This document shows positions 42,383 through 49,355 of a stretch of 49,376 bases of DNA, one piece after another (the first letter of the stretch is position 1; every line of letters begins with the position of its first letter). Source of the stretch: Treponema sp. (lineage in GTDB: Bacteria; Spirochaetota; Spirochaetia; Treponematales; Treponemataceae); NCBI GenBank assembly GCA_016296655.1, contig JAEDIW010000014.1, forward strand, positions 1 to 49,376, written 5' to 3'. The notes under the pieces were generated by a model, which saw nothing but the letters and a program-made list of their open reading frames with translations, ran no database searches and was not told where the DNA came from. The translations under genes and the position numbers were made by a program.

Positions 42383-42883
42383 TTATTTTTCAACCTTGAT
42401 GCAGTAGATATTGATTCCACCGCTTTTTGAATAAGCATACAAAGTTCCAGAAGCTGTAGCTTTGAAAGAATTAATGGCCATTATTCCACTTCCATAAGGA
42501 GGACAATCCATTGTTGTAACCTGTTCGCCATTTTCATTTGCAATAATCAAAGTTCTAGTATCTGTTTTGTTTCCAGAAAAAGCATAAACTGTAACTTTTT
42601 CTCCAGCTGTTACAGGGAAAGAAACGCAACGGTAAGAAGTATTTCCAGCACCCTTTGTATTAATACGCTTTGTAAAAACTTCTCCATCTGGAGCAGGTGG
42701 AATTTCTGTATTGTCTACAGTAATAGGCTTTTCAGCAGAACCGTAAATTGCAAAACCGTCTTCCAGTTCAACCTTACCAGTAAAAGAACCAACTTCAAGG
42801 TCATTTGCATTTACATATCCTTCAGCAAAAGCAGCACCCATAAAAAATAAAAATCCAGCAAGAACTGCCATACATTTTTTCAT
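42383..42883 (-). CDS. Small secreted protein with pectinase-associated domain
   Basis: This secreted protein (166 aa) has signal peptide MKKCMAVLAGFLFFMGAAFA. The mature part is a single beta-sandwich-like domain: FTKRINTKGAGNTSYRCVSF, GEKVTVYAFSG, TRTLIIANENG and a final GGINIYCIKVEK. By eye this resembles accessory domains attached to pectate lyases and esterases of gut and rumen bacteria, with a possible carbohydrate-binding role. I choose ATG 42883 (GGAGG 8 bases upstream) over an in-frame ATG at 42907 that would spoil the signal peptide. It lies directly upstream of the pectate lyase gene on the same strand. Confidence 0.75.
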   Translation of the reverse strand: MKKCMAVLAGFLFFMGAAFAEGYVNANDLEVGSFTGKVELEDGFAIYGSAEKPITVDNTEIPPAPDGEVFTKRINTKGAGNTSYRCVSFPVTAGEKVTVYAFSGNKTDTRTLIIANENGEQVTTMDCPPYGSGIMAINSFKATASGTLYAYSKSGGINIYCIKVEK

Positions 42884-43259
42884 AAAGAAACCTCCATTTC
42901 CTGTCAAACCTTCATTATGTTTAACAAAATAAGTATAGCAGTACAGGATTTAATAAAACGATTATTTTTTTTACTTTTCCGACTTCTTATTCTTTTTAAA
43001 TTGGGGCGGACTTTTCGAGCAACCGCCGTTACGCTGTTCGCTTTACGCTCATCCGCCAAAGGCGGACGCTTCGCGCAGCTCCATGGCGGGCCAGGTGCAT
43101 TTGAAAACAGCTTCCGACAATCCGCCTCCCATTTTCAAAACAAGGCAGAATCCTAAGAAAAAACTGAATACAGCAGATGGAATCTGCCCATTCTTTTTGA
43201 ACAACCCCAATCTGACGGAAAGTGCTGAGTAATCTCTTCAAGTTTTTATCAGCACATCC
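42884..43259. other. Spacer with GC-rich block and repeat copy
   Basis: No gene is supported in these 376 bases. 43010-43130 is GC-rich with TCCGCC-aaa-GGCGGA and GCTTCGCGCAGC; it resembles the blocks at 1380 and 17716. 43185-43263 is the second copy of the repeat seen at 15588-15700, with arms GTGCTGA/TCAGCAC, and runs into the trxA stop codon. Confidence 0.55.
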
Positions 43260-43577
43260 CTAAATGGTCTGCTCAATAAATGCTTTCATATCTTCTTTGC
43301 TACGGGCACCAAGTGTATCCGCAACCTTTTTGCCGCCTTTGAAAATAAAAAAAGCAGGAATACTCATAATTGCATATTTTTGAGCAAGATCAGACTCATC
43401 ATCAACATTTACCTTGCAAATCTTTACAGAGCCTTTCATTTCTTCTGCAAGCTCATCAATAACAGGGCTCATCATCTGGCAAGGACCGCACCACGAAGCC
43501 CAAAAATCCACCAAAACAGGCTTGTCTGATTCAAGAACTTCCTGCTGAAAATTTTCAGCTGTAACTTTTAATGCCAT
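43260..43577 (-). CDS. trxA: Thioredoxin
   Basis: TrxA (105 aa) is a canonical thioredoxin: VLVDFWASWCGPCQMMSPVIDEL with the CGPC active site at Cys30-Cys33, VNVDDESDLAQKYAIMSIPAFFIFK with the cis-proline, and KEDMKAFIEQTI. The true start is ATG 43577, with GGAGG 6 bases before it, although the frame is open for 52 codons upstream. Its reductase is at 35604. The repeat in the downstream spacer begins at its stop codon. Confidence 0.97.
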   Translation of the reverse strand: MALKVTAENFQQEVLESDKPVLVDFWASWCGPCQMMSPVIDELAEEMKGSVKICKVNVDDESDLAQKYAIMSIPAFFIFKGGKKVADTLGARSKEDMKAFIEQTI

Positions 43578-43739
43578 AATTTCCTCCATGCATAGTATCT
43601 GCGGGCTCTTAGTAAACGCCCATAAACAATATACAAATGCCTCTGCAAAAAAGCAAAGAAAAAAGCAGAAATGGCAAAATCTTAATAATAGAAGAAAGCC
43701 TCTGGCAGATTTTTCTACTGCACACAAGCCCAATGTTCA

Positions 43740-44138
43740 TCAGCTGACAGAAACAGAAGGTCTCAGCCGCTGGTTTACAATGCGTTCCAATTCTGAAAGC
43801 TGAGAGGCAAAATTCTTTTCATCTCCGCTGGCAAGCAGAACTTCACAGGCTGAGCTGGCAATAGTAATTTTCTGGGCAATATCCTGTTCAAATTTGCCGG
43901 CAAGAGTAGAAACATCAGGCTTCATTGAATGGACTTTTTCCTGAAGATTTTTTATACGCGATGCAAACTCCGGCCATTTTTCTTTCAGCAAACCGTCTGC
44001 TTTCTGAGAAAATTTATCAATTGAGTCAAAAAGATTTTCAAGGGATTTTATGGCAGATTTTACATTCTGCTCATCTTCGGATTTCTTTCCAAGAATAAAT
44101 GAAAAAAGATTTTTTATCCACAATGGTACGTTTTTCAT
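43740..44138 (-). CDS. Small helical protein of unknown function
   Basis: This predicted protein (132 aa) has a short amphipathic N-terminus (MKNVPLWIKNLFSFILGKK) and long heptad-like helices (AIKSLENLFDSIDKFSQKADGLL, SRIKNLQEKVHSM). I recognise no family. The N-terminus could touch the membrane, but there is no clear signal peptide. I choose ATG 44138 because it lies 8 bases from an extended -10 box; the in-frame ATG at 44174 would lie in the -35 box. It ends 162 bases before trxA on the same strand, which may be co-transcribed. Confidence 0.7.
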   Translation of the reverse strand: MKNVPLWIKNLFSFILGKKSEDEQNVKSAIKSLENLFDSIDKFSQKADGLLKEKWPEFASRIKNLQEKVHSMKPDVSTLAGKFEQDIAQKITIASSACEVLLASGDEKNFASQLSELERIVNQRLRPSVSVS

Positions 44139-44146
44139 AGACACAC

Positions 44147-44174
44147 ATTCTAGCAGATATTTTATTTTTTTCAA
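44147..44174 (-). promoter_or_regulatory. Promoter giving a predicted leaderless mRNA (43740 gene)
   Basis: In minus-strand reading, TTGAAA (44174-44169), 16 bases, TGC-TAGAAT (extended -10 at 44152-44147), then 8 bases to the ATG at 44138. Confidence 0.55.
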
Positions 44175-44254
44175 TTTGATTACAATTTTAAATTAAAAAA
44201 AATTGATTATTAAGTAAAATTAACCAAAATTTATTAGCTGTCAAACTTGCTAAA

Positions 44255-44306
44255 TCCTAGCTAACAGTATAATCTATATGCTAGCTTAGGAGTGGTTTTT
44301 CCACTC
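44255..44306 (+). promoter_or_regulatory. Promoter and leader of the PFOR gene
   Basis: TATAAT (44268-44273) is flanked by an imperfect inverted repeat, TCCTAGCTAA (44255-44264) and GCTAGCTTAGGA (44280-44291), that could be an operator. The leader then has GAGTGG-ttttt-CCACTC (44290-44306), a stable hairpin, before the AGGAGG ribosome site. Confidence 0.5.
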
Positions 44307-44348
44307 AAAAAAAACTCTAACTTATCTATTTTTTTCTAGGAGGGCATT

Positions 44349-47300
44349 ATGTCCAGAAAAAAGCAGTCAATGGACGGTAACCAGGCAGCTGCACATGTCG
44401 CTTATGCGTTTACTGAAGTAGCCGGGATTTACCCCATTACACCATCTTCTCCGATGGCAGACCTTGTTGACCAGTGGTCAGCAAACGGCTTAAAAAATAT
44501 CTTTGGAACCAAAACAAAGGTTATTGAAATGCAGTCTGAAGCTGGTGCTTCAGGTACAGTTCACGGTTCCCTTGCAGCTGGTGCTTTGACAACAACATTT
44601 ACAGCTTCACAGGGACTTCTTTTGATGATTCCTAATATGTACAAGATTGCTGCAGAACAGCTTCCTTGTGTTTTCCATGTTTCAGCACGTTGTGTTGCAA
44701 CACAGTCTTTGAACATCTTCGGTGACCATTCAGACGTTTATGCCTGCCGTCAGACAGGTTTTGCAATGCTCGCTGAATCAAGTCCACAGGAAGTTATGGA
44801 TCTGGCTCCTGTTGCTCACCTTTGTGCAATCGAAGGAAAAGTTCCATTCCTTAACTTCTTCGACGGTTTCCGCACATCTCATGAAATTCAGAAAATTGAA
44901 TTGTGGGACTATGAAGACCTTAAAGAAATGTGCAACATGGATGCAGTAAAAGCATTCCGTGCACATGCCCTCAACCCAGAACATCCTGCAATGCGCGGTT
45001 CACACGAAAATGGTGACGTTTTCTTCCAGCACCGCGAAGCATGTAACTCAGTTTACGCAGCTCTGCCAGAAGTTGTACGCAAGTACATGGCAAAAATCAA
45101 CGTAAAACTGGGAACAAATTATGACTTGTTCAACTACTATGGTGCACCAGATGCAGACCGCGTAATCGTAGCAATGGGTTCTATCTGTGACGTTGCAGAA
45201 GAAGTTATTGACTACCTTACAAAAAAAGGTGAAAAAGTCGGACTTATTAAAGTACGCCTCTACCGCCCATGGGTTTCAGAAGCTTTCCTTAAAGTTCTTC
45301 CAAAAACATGCAAAAAACTTGCTGTTCTTGACCGCACAAAGGAACCAGGTTCTCTTGGTGAACCTCTTTACCTTGATGTTGCAACAACACTGCGCGAAGC
45401 TGGTCTTAATGATGTTGTTCTTACTGGCGGACGCTATGGTCTTGGTTCAAAAGATACTCCTCCAAGTTCAGTATTTGCAATTTACAAAGAACTTGAAAAA
45501 GATGCTCCAAAAGCACGCTTTACAATCGGTATTGTTGACGATGTTACAAACCTTTCATTGCCAGAAATCAAACCTGCTCCAATTACAGCTGCTGAAGGTA
45601 CAGTAGAATGTAAATTCTGGGGAATTGGTGGTGACGGTACTGTTGGTGCTAACAAAGATACAACAAAAATTATCGGTGACCATACAGACAAATTCATTCA
45701 GGCATACTTCCAGTATGACTCAAAGAAAACAGGTGGTATCACAATTTCTCACCTGCGCTTTGGTGACAAACCAATCAAATCACCTTACTACATCAATCAG
45801 GCTGACTTTGTAGCCTGCCACAACCAGTCTTATATCATCAAAGGATACAAGATGGTTCAGGATGTTAAGAAAGGCGGTACATTCCTCATCAACTGTCAGT
45901 GGTCAGATGAAGAACTGGACAAACACCTTCCAGCTGAATCAAAGAAATACATTGCAGAAAACAATGTAAAAGTATACACAGTAGACGCTGTTAAGATTGC
46001 AACAGAAATTGGTCTTGGCAAACGTACAAACACTGTACTTCAGTCAGCATTCTTCAAGCTGGCTAATGTTCTTCCAGCAGAAGAAGCAATCAACTACATG
46101 AAAGAAAAGGTTATTGCTAAATTCTCTAAAAAAGGTCAGGACATTGTAGACATGAACTGCAAGGCTATTGACCTTGGTGCAGGTGCTCTCCACGAAGTAG
46201 CAATTCCAGCATCATGGGCAACAGCAACAGACAATTCTGCAAAACCAGCTCTCAAGGGCGAAGCAAAGACAGTTGCAATGGTTGAAAAGCTCATGAATCC
46301 AATTGGACTTATGGACGGCGACAATCTTCCTGTTTCTGCTTTCAAAGACATTGCAGACGGTCAGTTCGAACTTGGTGCTTCTGCTTACGAAAAACGCGGT
46401 ACAGCCGTTATGGTTCCACAGTGGGATGCTGCTAAATGTATTCAGTGTAACAACTGTGCATTTGTATGTTCACATGCAACAATCCGTCCATACCTGCTCA
46501 GCGATGCAGAAGTTTCTGCTGCTCCAGCTGGACTTACTGCTGTTGATACAAAGCCAAAGGCTTCTCAGTACAAGTTTACACTTTCTGTATCTCCTCTGGA
46601 CTGTATGGGTTGTGGAGAATGTGTAACTGTATGTCCTACAAAGGCAATTGCTATGGTTCCACAGGAAACAAGGCTTGAAGAACAGCCAGTTTGGAACTAT
46701 CTGGTTGCAAACGTATCTAAGAAAACTGATGCCGGAATGGATGACCTTTCTCCAAAAGGTTCACAGTTCAACCAGCCTCTGCTTGAATTCTCAGGTTCTT
46801 GTGCAGGTTGTGCAGAAACTTCTTATGCACGCCTTATTACACAGCTCTTTGGTGAACACATGTACATCTCTAACGCAACAGGTTGTTCTTCAATCTGGGG
46901 CGGTCCTGCTGCAACATGTCCATATACAATCAACAAAGATTCAAAACAGGGTCCTGCATGGGCAAACTCATTGTTTGAAGACAATGCTGAACACGGTTTT
47001 GGTATGGCAATGGGTCAGAAATATATCCGTGACAATTTGATTGCACAGATTGAAGAAATCGTAAACAGCGAAAAAGCTCCTGCTTCACTCAAAGATGCTT
47101 TTGCTAAGTTCATGGAAACAAAAGACAGCACACGCGGAAACGTAGAACCAAGCAAGGCTCTTATTGCCGAACTTGAAAAATGCGGCTGTCCAGAATCAAA
47201 AGCTATCCTTGAAAAGAAACAGTATATTTCAAAGAAATCTGTTTGGATTATGGGTGGTGACGGATGGGCTTATGACATCGGTTTCGGTGGTCTTGACCAT

Positions 47301-47888
47301 GTTCTGGCATCTGGTGAAAACGTTAACGTTATGGTATTCGATACAGAAATGTACTCAAATACAGGTGGACAGGCATCTAAGGCTTCAAACATCGGTGAAA
47401 TCTGTCAGTTTGCTGCTGCTGGTAAGGAAATGGGCAAAAAATCACTTGCAGAAATTGCAATGAGCTATGGTTACGTTTACGTAGCACAGATTGCTCTTGG
47501 TGCTAACCCTGCACAGGCAATTAAAGCTATTGCAGAAGCAGAAGCTTACAACGGACCTTCTTTGATTATTGGCTACGCTCCATGTGAACTTCATGGTGTT
47601 AAGGGCGGTATGAACCACTGTCAGGACGAAATGAAGGCAGCTGTAAAAGCTGGTTACTGGAACCTGTTCAGCTTCAACCCTGCTCTCAAAGCAGAAGGAA
47701 AGAATCCATTCACTTTGACATCAAAAGCTGGAGACGGCTCTTATCAGGCATTCCTTGCTAACGAAACACGTTACTCTGCACTTACACGCAAATTCCCTGA
47801 AAGAGCAAGCGTTCTGTTCAAGAAAAACGAAGACACTGCAAAAGCTCGTTACGAACACCTGCAGAAACTTATTGAACTGTATAAATAA
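44349..47888 (+). CDS. nifJ: Pyruvate:ferredoxin (flavodoxin) oxidoreductase
   Basis: This single-chain PFOR (1,179 aa) oxidises pyruvate with CoA to acetyl-CoA and CO2 and reduces ferredoxin or flavodoxin; it is central to anaerobic energy metabolism. Domain I begins GIYPITPSSPMADLVD. Two 4Fe-4S ferredoxin motifs are clear: CIQCNNCAFVCSH (about 697-707) and CMGCGECVTVCP (about 753-763). The proximal cluster motif is SCAGCAETSYARL, and the thiamine-diphosphate site is GDGWAYDIGFGGLDH (about 971) with NTGGQASKAS. Full length, with AGGAGG 6 bases before the ATG. Codon use is visibly biased (frequent GTTCTT, GGTGGT, TCTAAC), which with the strong leader suggests high expression. Confidence 0.98.
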   Translation: MSRKKQSMDGNQAAAHVAYAFTEVAGIYPITPSSPMADLVDQWSANGLKNIFGTKTKVIEMQSEAGASGTVHGSLAAGALTTTFTASQGLLLMIPNMYKIAAEQLPCVFHVSARCVATQSLNIFGDHSDVYACRQTGFAMLAESSPQEVMDLAPVAHLCAIEGKVPFLNFFDGFRTSHEIQKIELWDYEDLKEMCNMDAVKAFRAHALNPEHPAMRGSHENGDVFFQHREACNSVYAALPEVVRKYMAKINVKLGTNYDLFNYYGAPDADRVIVAMGSICDVAEEVIDYLTKKGEKVGLIKVRLYRPWVSEAFLKVLPKTCKKLAVLDRTKEPGSLGEPLYLDVATTLREAGLNDVVLTGGRYGLGSKDTPPSSVFAIYKELEKDAPKARFTIGIVDDVTNLSLPEIKPAPITAAEGTVECKFWGIGGDGTVGANKDTTKIIGDHTDKFIQAYFQYDSKKTGGITISHLRFGDKPIKSPYYINQADFVACHNQSYIIKGYKMVQDVKKGGTFLINCQWSDEELDKHLPAESKKYIAENNVKVYTVDAVKIATEIGLGKRTNTVLQSAFFKLANVLPAEEAINYMKEKVIAKFSKKGQDIVDMNCKAIDLGAGALHEVAIPASWATATDNSAKPALKGEAKTVAMVEKLMNPIGLMDGDNLPVSAFKDIADGQFELGASAYEKRGTAVMVPQWDAAKCIQCNNCAFVCSHATIRPYLLSDAEVSAAPAGLTAVDTKPKASQYKFTLSVSPLDCMGCGECVTVCPTKAIAMVPQETRLEEQPVWNYLVANVSKKTDAGMDDLSPKGSQFNQPLLEFSGSCAGCAETSYARLITQLFGEHMYISNATGCSSIWGGPAATCPYTINKDSKQGPAWANSLFEDNAEHGFGMAMGQKYIRDNLIAQIEEIVNSEKAPASLKDAFAKFMETKDSTRGNVEPSKALIAELEKCGCPESKAILEKKQYISKKSVWIMGGDGWAYDIGFGGLDHVLASGENVNVMVFDTEMYSNTGGQASKASNIGEICQFAAAGKEMGKKSLAEIAMSYGYVYVAQIALGANPAQAIKAIAEAEAYNGPSLIIGYAPCELHGVKGGMNHCQDEMKAAVKAGYWNLFSFNPALKAEGKNPFTLTSKAGDGSYQAFLANETRYSALTRKFPERASVLFKKNEDTAKARYEHLQKLIELYK

Positions 47889-47904
47889 GTTCGCATAGCT
47901 TCTT

Positions 47905-47982
47905 GTTACTGCAGGAATGACCTGCAGTAACAGAAATCCCGCTGCATTCGGTTTTATTTGCTGAGTGAGCGGGATTTTTTTT
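47905..47982 (+). terminator. Double terminator after PFOR
   Basis: The first hairpin is GTTACTGCAGG-aatga-CCTGCAGTAAC (47905-47931), perfect. The second is AAATCCCGCT (47934-47943) with AGCGGGATTT (47968-47977), followed by a T run to 47982. Confidence 0.88.
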
Positions 47983-48006
47983 CGATAAATCATATCTGCG
48001 TGTTTT

Positions 48007-48321
48007 ATGATTATTAGATATATGGGAGCTGCCTATCTTATTTACATGGGCGTGGAAATGATTTTTTCAAAAGACAGAATCCAGTTTGAGGAAGAGAAAA
48101 AACAGCAAGTACGCTTTCTATTATTCGCAAAGGAATTCTCATTAATCTGTTAAATCCCAAACTGACCTTGTTCTTTTTTGTTCTTTTTTGCCACCTATGG
48201 ATTGCTGGCAGGGACAGCAAGAGGATGGATTTCCAGCTCAGCAAAGAGAATCTCTGTACTGCAGAAAATTTTCGGAACAATATTTATTGGTTTTGCAATG
48301 AAGCTGGCACTTGAAAATTAG
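48007..48321 (+). pseudogene. LysE/RhtB-family exporter pseudogene (5'-truncated, frameshifted)
   Basis: A decayed amino-acid exporter gene can be read through two frame changes. Frame one gives MIIRYMGAAYLIYMGVEMIF, the conserved GAAYLxYxG segment of LysE proteins. A frame shift near 48126 leads to RKGILINLLNPKLTLFFF, the family's NLLNPK motif. A second shift leads to ATYGLLAGTARGW...GFAMKLALEN and a stop. The second shift is explained by a 10-bp tandem duplication, TTCTTTTTTG at 48171-48180 and 48181-48190: removing one copy restores LTLFFFATYGLL. About 60 N-terminal residues are missing, cut near the PFOR terminator. It is not functional as it stands. Confidence 0.75.
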
Positions 48322-48378
48322 TAATTTATTCAAAAGAAATTGAACAGATTCACGTATTCTTGAGCGGGTAAAAAACAG

Positions 48379-48417
48379 ATGCTGAAATGGATTCAGCATG
48401 ACATCTTATTAGGCAGC
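48379..48417. repeat. Palindromic repeat copy
   Basis: ATGCTGAA-atgga-TTCAGCAT followed by GACA and ATTAGGCAGCC. It matches the reverse complement of 25417-25460 and the motif at 64-80. Confidence 0.55.
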
Positions 48418-48441
48418 CTCTTGGCAAGGGGCGTAGGATTC

Positions 48442-48546
48442 ATGAACAAAGATTGGGCAGACTTGAATAAAGCCATGCAGTTGCAGCTAAAGAAAAAAGA
48501 AACTTTTTCATCAGGTTTAGAAATATTAGGCTATGTCCGTAAATAG
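48442..48546 (+). pseudogene. Cut gene start, possibly DinB-like
   Basis: A 34-codon frame begins MNKDWADLNKAMQLQLKKKE and continues TFSSGLEIL, with AGGA 4 bases before the ATG. By eye this resembles the N-terminus of DinB-like/YfiT-superfamily proteins, at low confidence. The last six codons and the stop come from the left terminal repeat of the element that begins at 48528, so the gene appears to be interrupted by it. I could not find the rest of the gene after 49289. Confidence 0.45.
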
Positions 48547-48690
48547 TGTTGCTATTCATACATATCCCAACTTAAATATTAACTAACTATGTATGAACAA
48601 TCTCGAAAAGCTTTTTGACGGCATAAACTTTACAGGGTAAAATTATGAAAGGTTATAATATTTAAATTAGAAATGGGAGGAGGTATAATA

Positions 48691-48945
48691 ATGGCTTATG
48701 GTTTTGTTTACTTTACAGAAAAGTTTGATGACGGTGGCTTGATTGAAGTTTTTAAAGCCCTTGAAAATGAAGTAAAGTTCCCGACTAAAAATGGGATAAA
48801 TTTATTTTCTGATAAAGAAATTAAAAGTTTCCTAGATAATTACCGAAAAACTGCCTTTATTTGTACTTCTACTGACCCTGAAATTATTAGGGAAGGCAAA
48901 AGATTGTCTAAAAAGTTTAACCTTCCATTACAAGCACCAAACTAA
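48691..48945 (+). CDS. Small protein in the element, function unknown
   Basis: This predicted protein (84 aa) begins MAYGFVYFTEKFDDGGLIEV and ends FNLPLQAPN. It is charged, mixed alpha/beta, with no signal peptide or membrane segment; I recognise no family. The ribosome site GGGAGGAGG sits 8 bases before the ATG, which is why I prefer 48691 to the in-frame ATG at 48673. It is the only frame in the element with a good translation start. Its TAA overlaps the stop of the opposing frame (CTAA). Confidence 0.6.
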   Translation: MAYGFVYFTEKFDDGGLIEVFKALENEVKFPTKNGINLFSDKEIKSFLDNYRKTAFICTSTDPEIIREGKRLSKKFNLPLQAPN

Positions 48946-49172
48946 TCTGGTAGCTCTGGTTCGTTGATGATTTCATTATAGCCACCTTTGTCTACAGACG
49001 AGATGAGCCATCCATTATTATCAAATCCTCTAAGGTATTCATCTAACATAGCTGTTGCAGTATCATTTGCGGCAAGGTCTGGTCGATTATCAAAGGCTTC
49101 ATTATTCAACACGCTTCCAGATTCTGATTGTAAAGTTCTTTGGGCAGGTTTCTTCGCCAGTTCTGCCAGATG
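48942..49172 (-). pseudogene. Opposing open frame in the element, start lost
   Basis: A minus-strand frame of 76 codons between stops reads ...LAELAKKPAQRTLQSESG then NEAFDNRPDLAANDTATAML, and ends DEYLRGFDNNGWLISSVDKG plus GYNEIINEPELPD. It is acidic and has protein-like composition, but no ATG occurs before residue 42 and no ribosome site is visible, so the 5' end was probably lost or shifted. It overlaps the stop codon of the 84-aa gene. The family is unknown. Confidence 0.4.
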
Positions 49173-49287
49173 TCATACCTGTTTCATCTTCTGACGTTTC
49201 TGATCTTTGTAAATGTAGTTTTAACATACTTAATTAGCACGTTAATATTTAAAAAGTTAGGCTATCAACCGTTTTTACGGACATAGC

Positions 49288-49355
49288 CTCCTATGATTTT
49301 TGTCAACAGAGAATTATGATTCTCCTATGATTTTTGTCAACAGAGAATTATGATT
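49288..49355. repeat. 34-bp tandem duplication
   Basis: The 34-bp unit beginning CTCCTATGATTTTTGTCAAC occurs twice, exactly, head to tail (49288-49321 and 49322-49355), with no spacer. The first copy starts on the last two bases of the element's right end. In minus-strand reading each unit has TTGACA and CATAAT; the -35 of the right copy and the -10 of the left copy are 16 bases apart. Confidence 0.8.

Larger units (their letters stand above)
48528..49289. mobile_element. Small inverted-repeat element with two cargo frames
   Basis: A 762-bp unit is bounded by a perfect 16-bp inverted repeat, AGGCTATGTCCGTAAA (48528-48543) and its complement (49274-49289). The ends stay related further in: TTAAATATTAAC on the left (about 48572) answers GTTAATATTTAA on the right (about 49240). 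Each end has extra hairpins: TTCATACATA/TATGTATGAA on the left and AGGCTAT/ATAGCCT with CCGT/ACGG on the right. There is no transposase. Inside are two convergent small frames. No target duplication is evident. It is probably a non-autonomous transposon or the remains of an insertion sequence. Confidence 0.65.

Noticed and set aside
42957..43241. Possible small gene in the GC-rich spacer before trxA
   Set aside because: Frames on both strands are short, repetitive in composition and cross a repeat copy that also occurs elsewhere in non-coding DNA.
43578..43733. 52-residue N-terminal extension of thioredoxin
   Set aside because: The extension is Phe/Cys-rich with no homology, and GGAGG stands directly before the internal ATG that gives a normal 105-residue thioredoxin.
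44722..47463. Several long alternative frames inside the PFOR gene
   Set aside because: They are out-of-frame shadows caused by biased codon use in a highly expressed gene; none has a ribosome site or a recognisable motif.
48038..48280. 80-residue minus-strand open frame
   Set aside because: The opposite strand encodes recognisable LysE motifs across the same bases; the minus frame has no ribosome site and no family resemblance.
49288..49355. CRISPR-like repeat
   Set aside because: There are only two copies, with no spacer between them and no cas gene; it is a simple tandem duplication.
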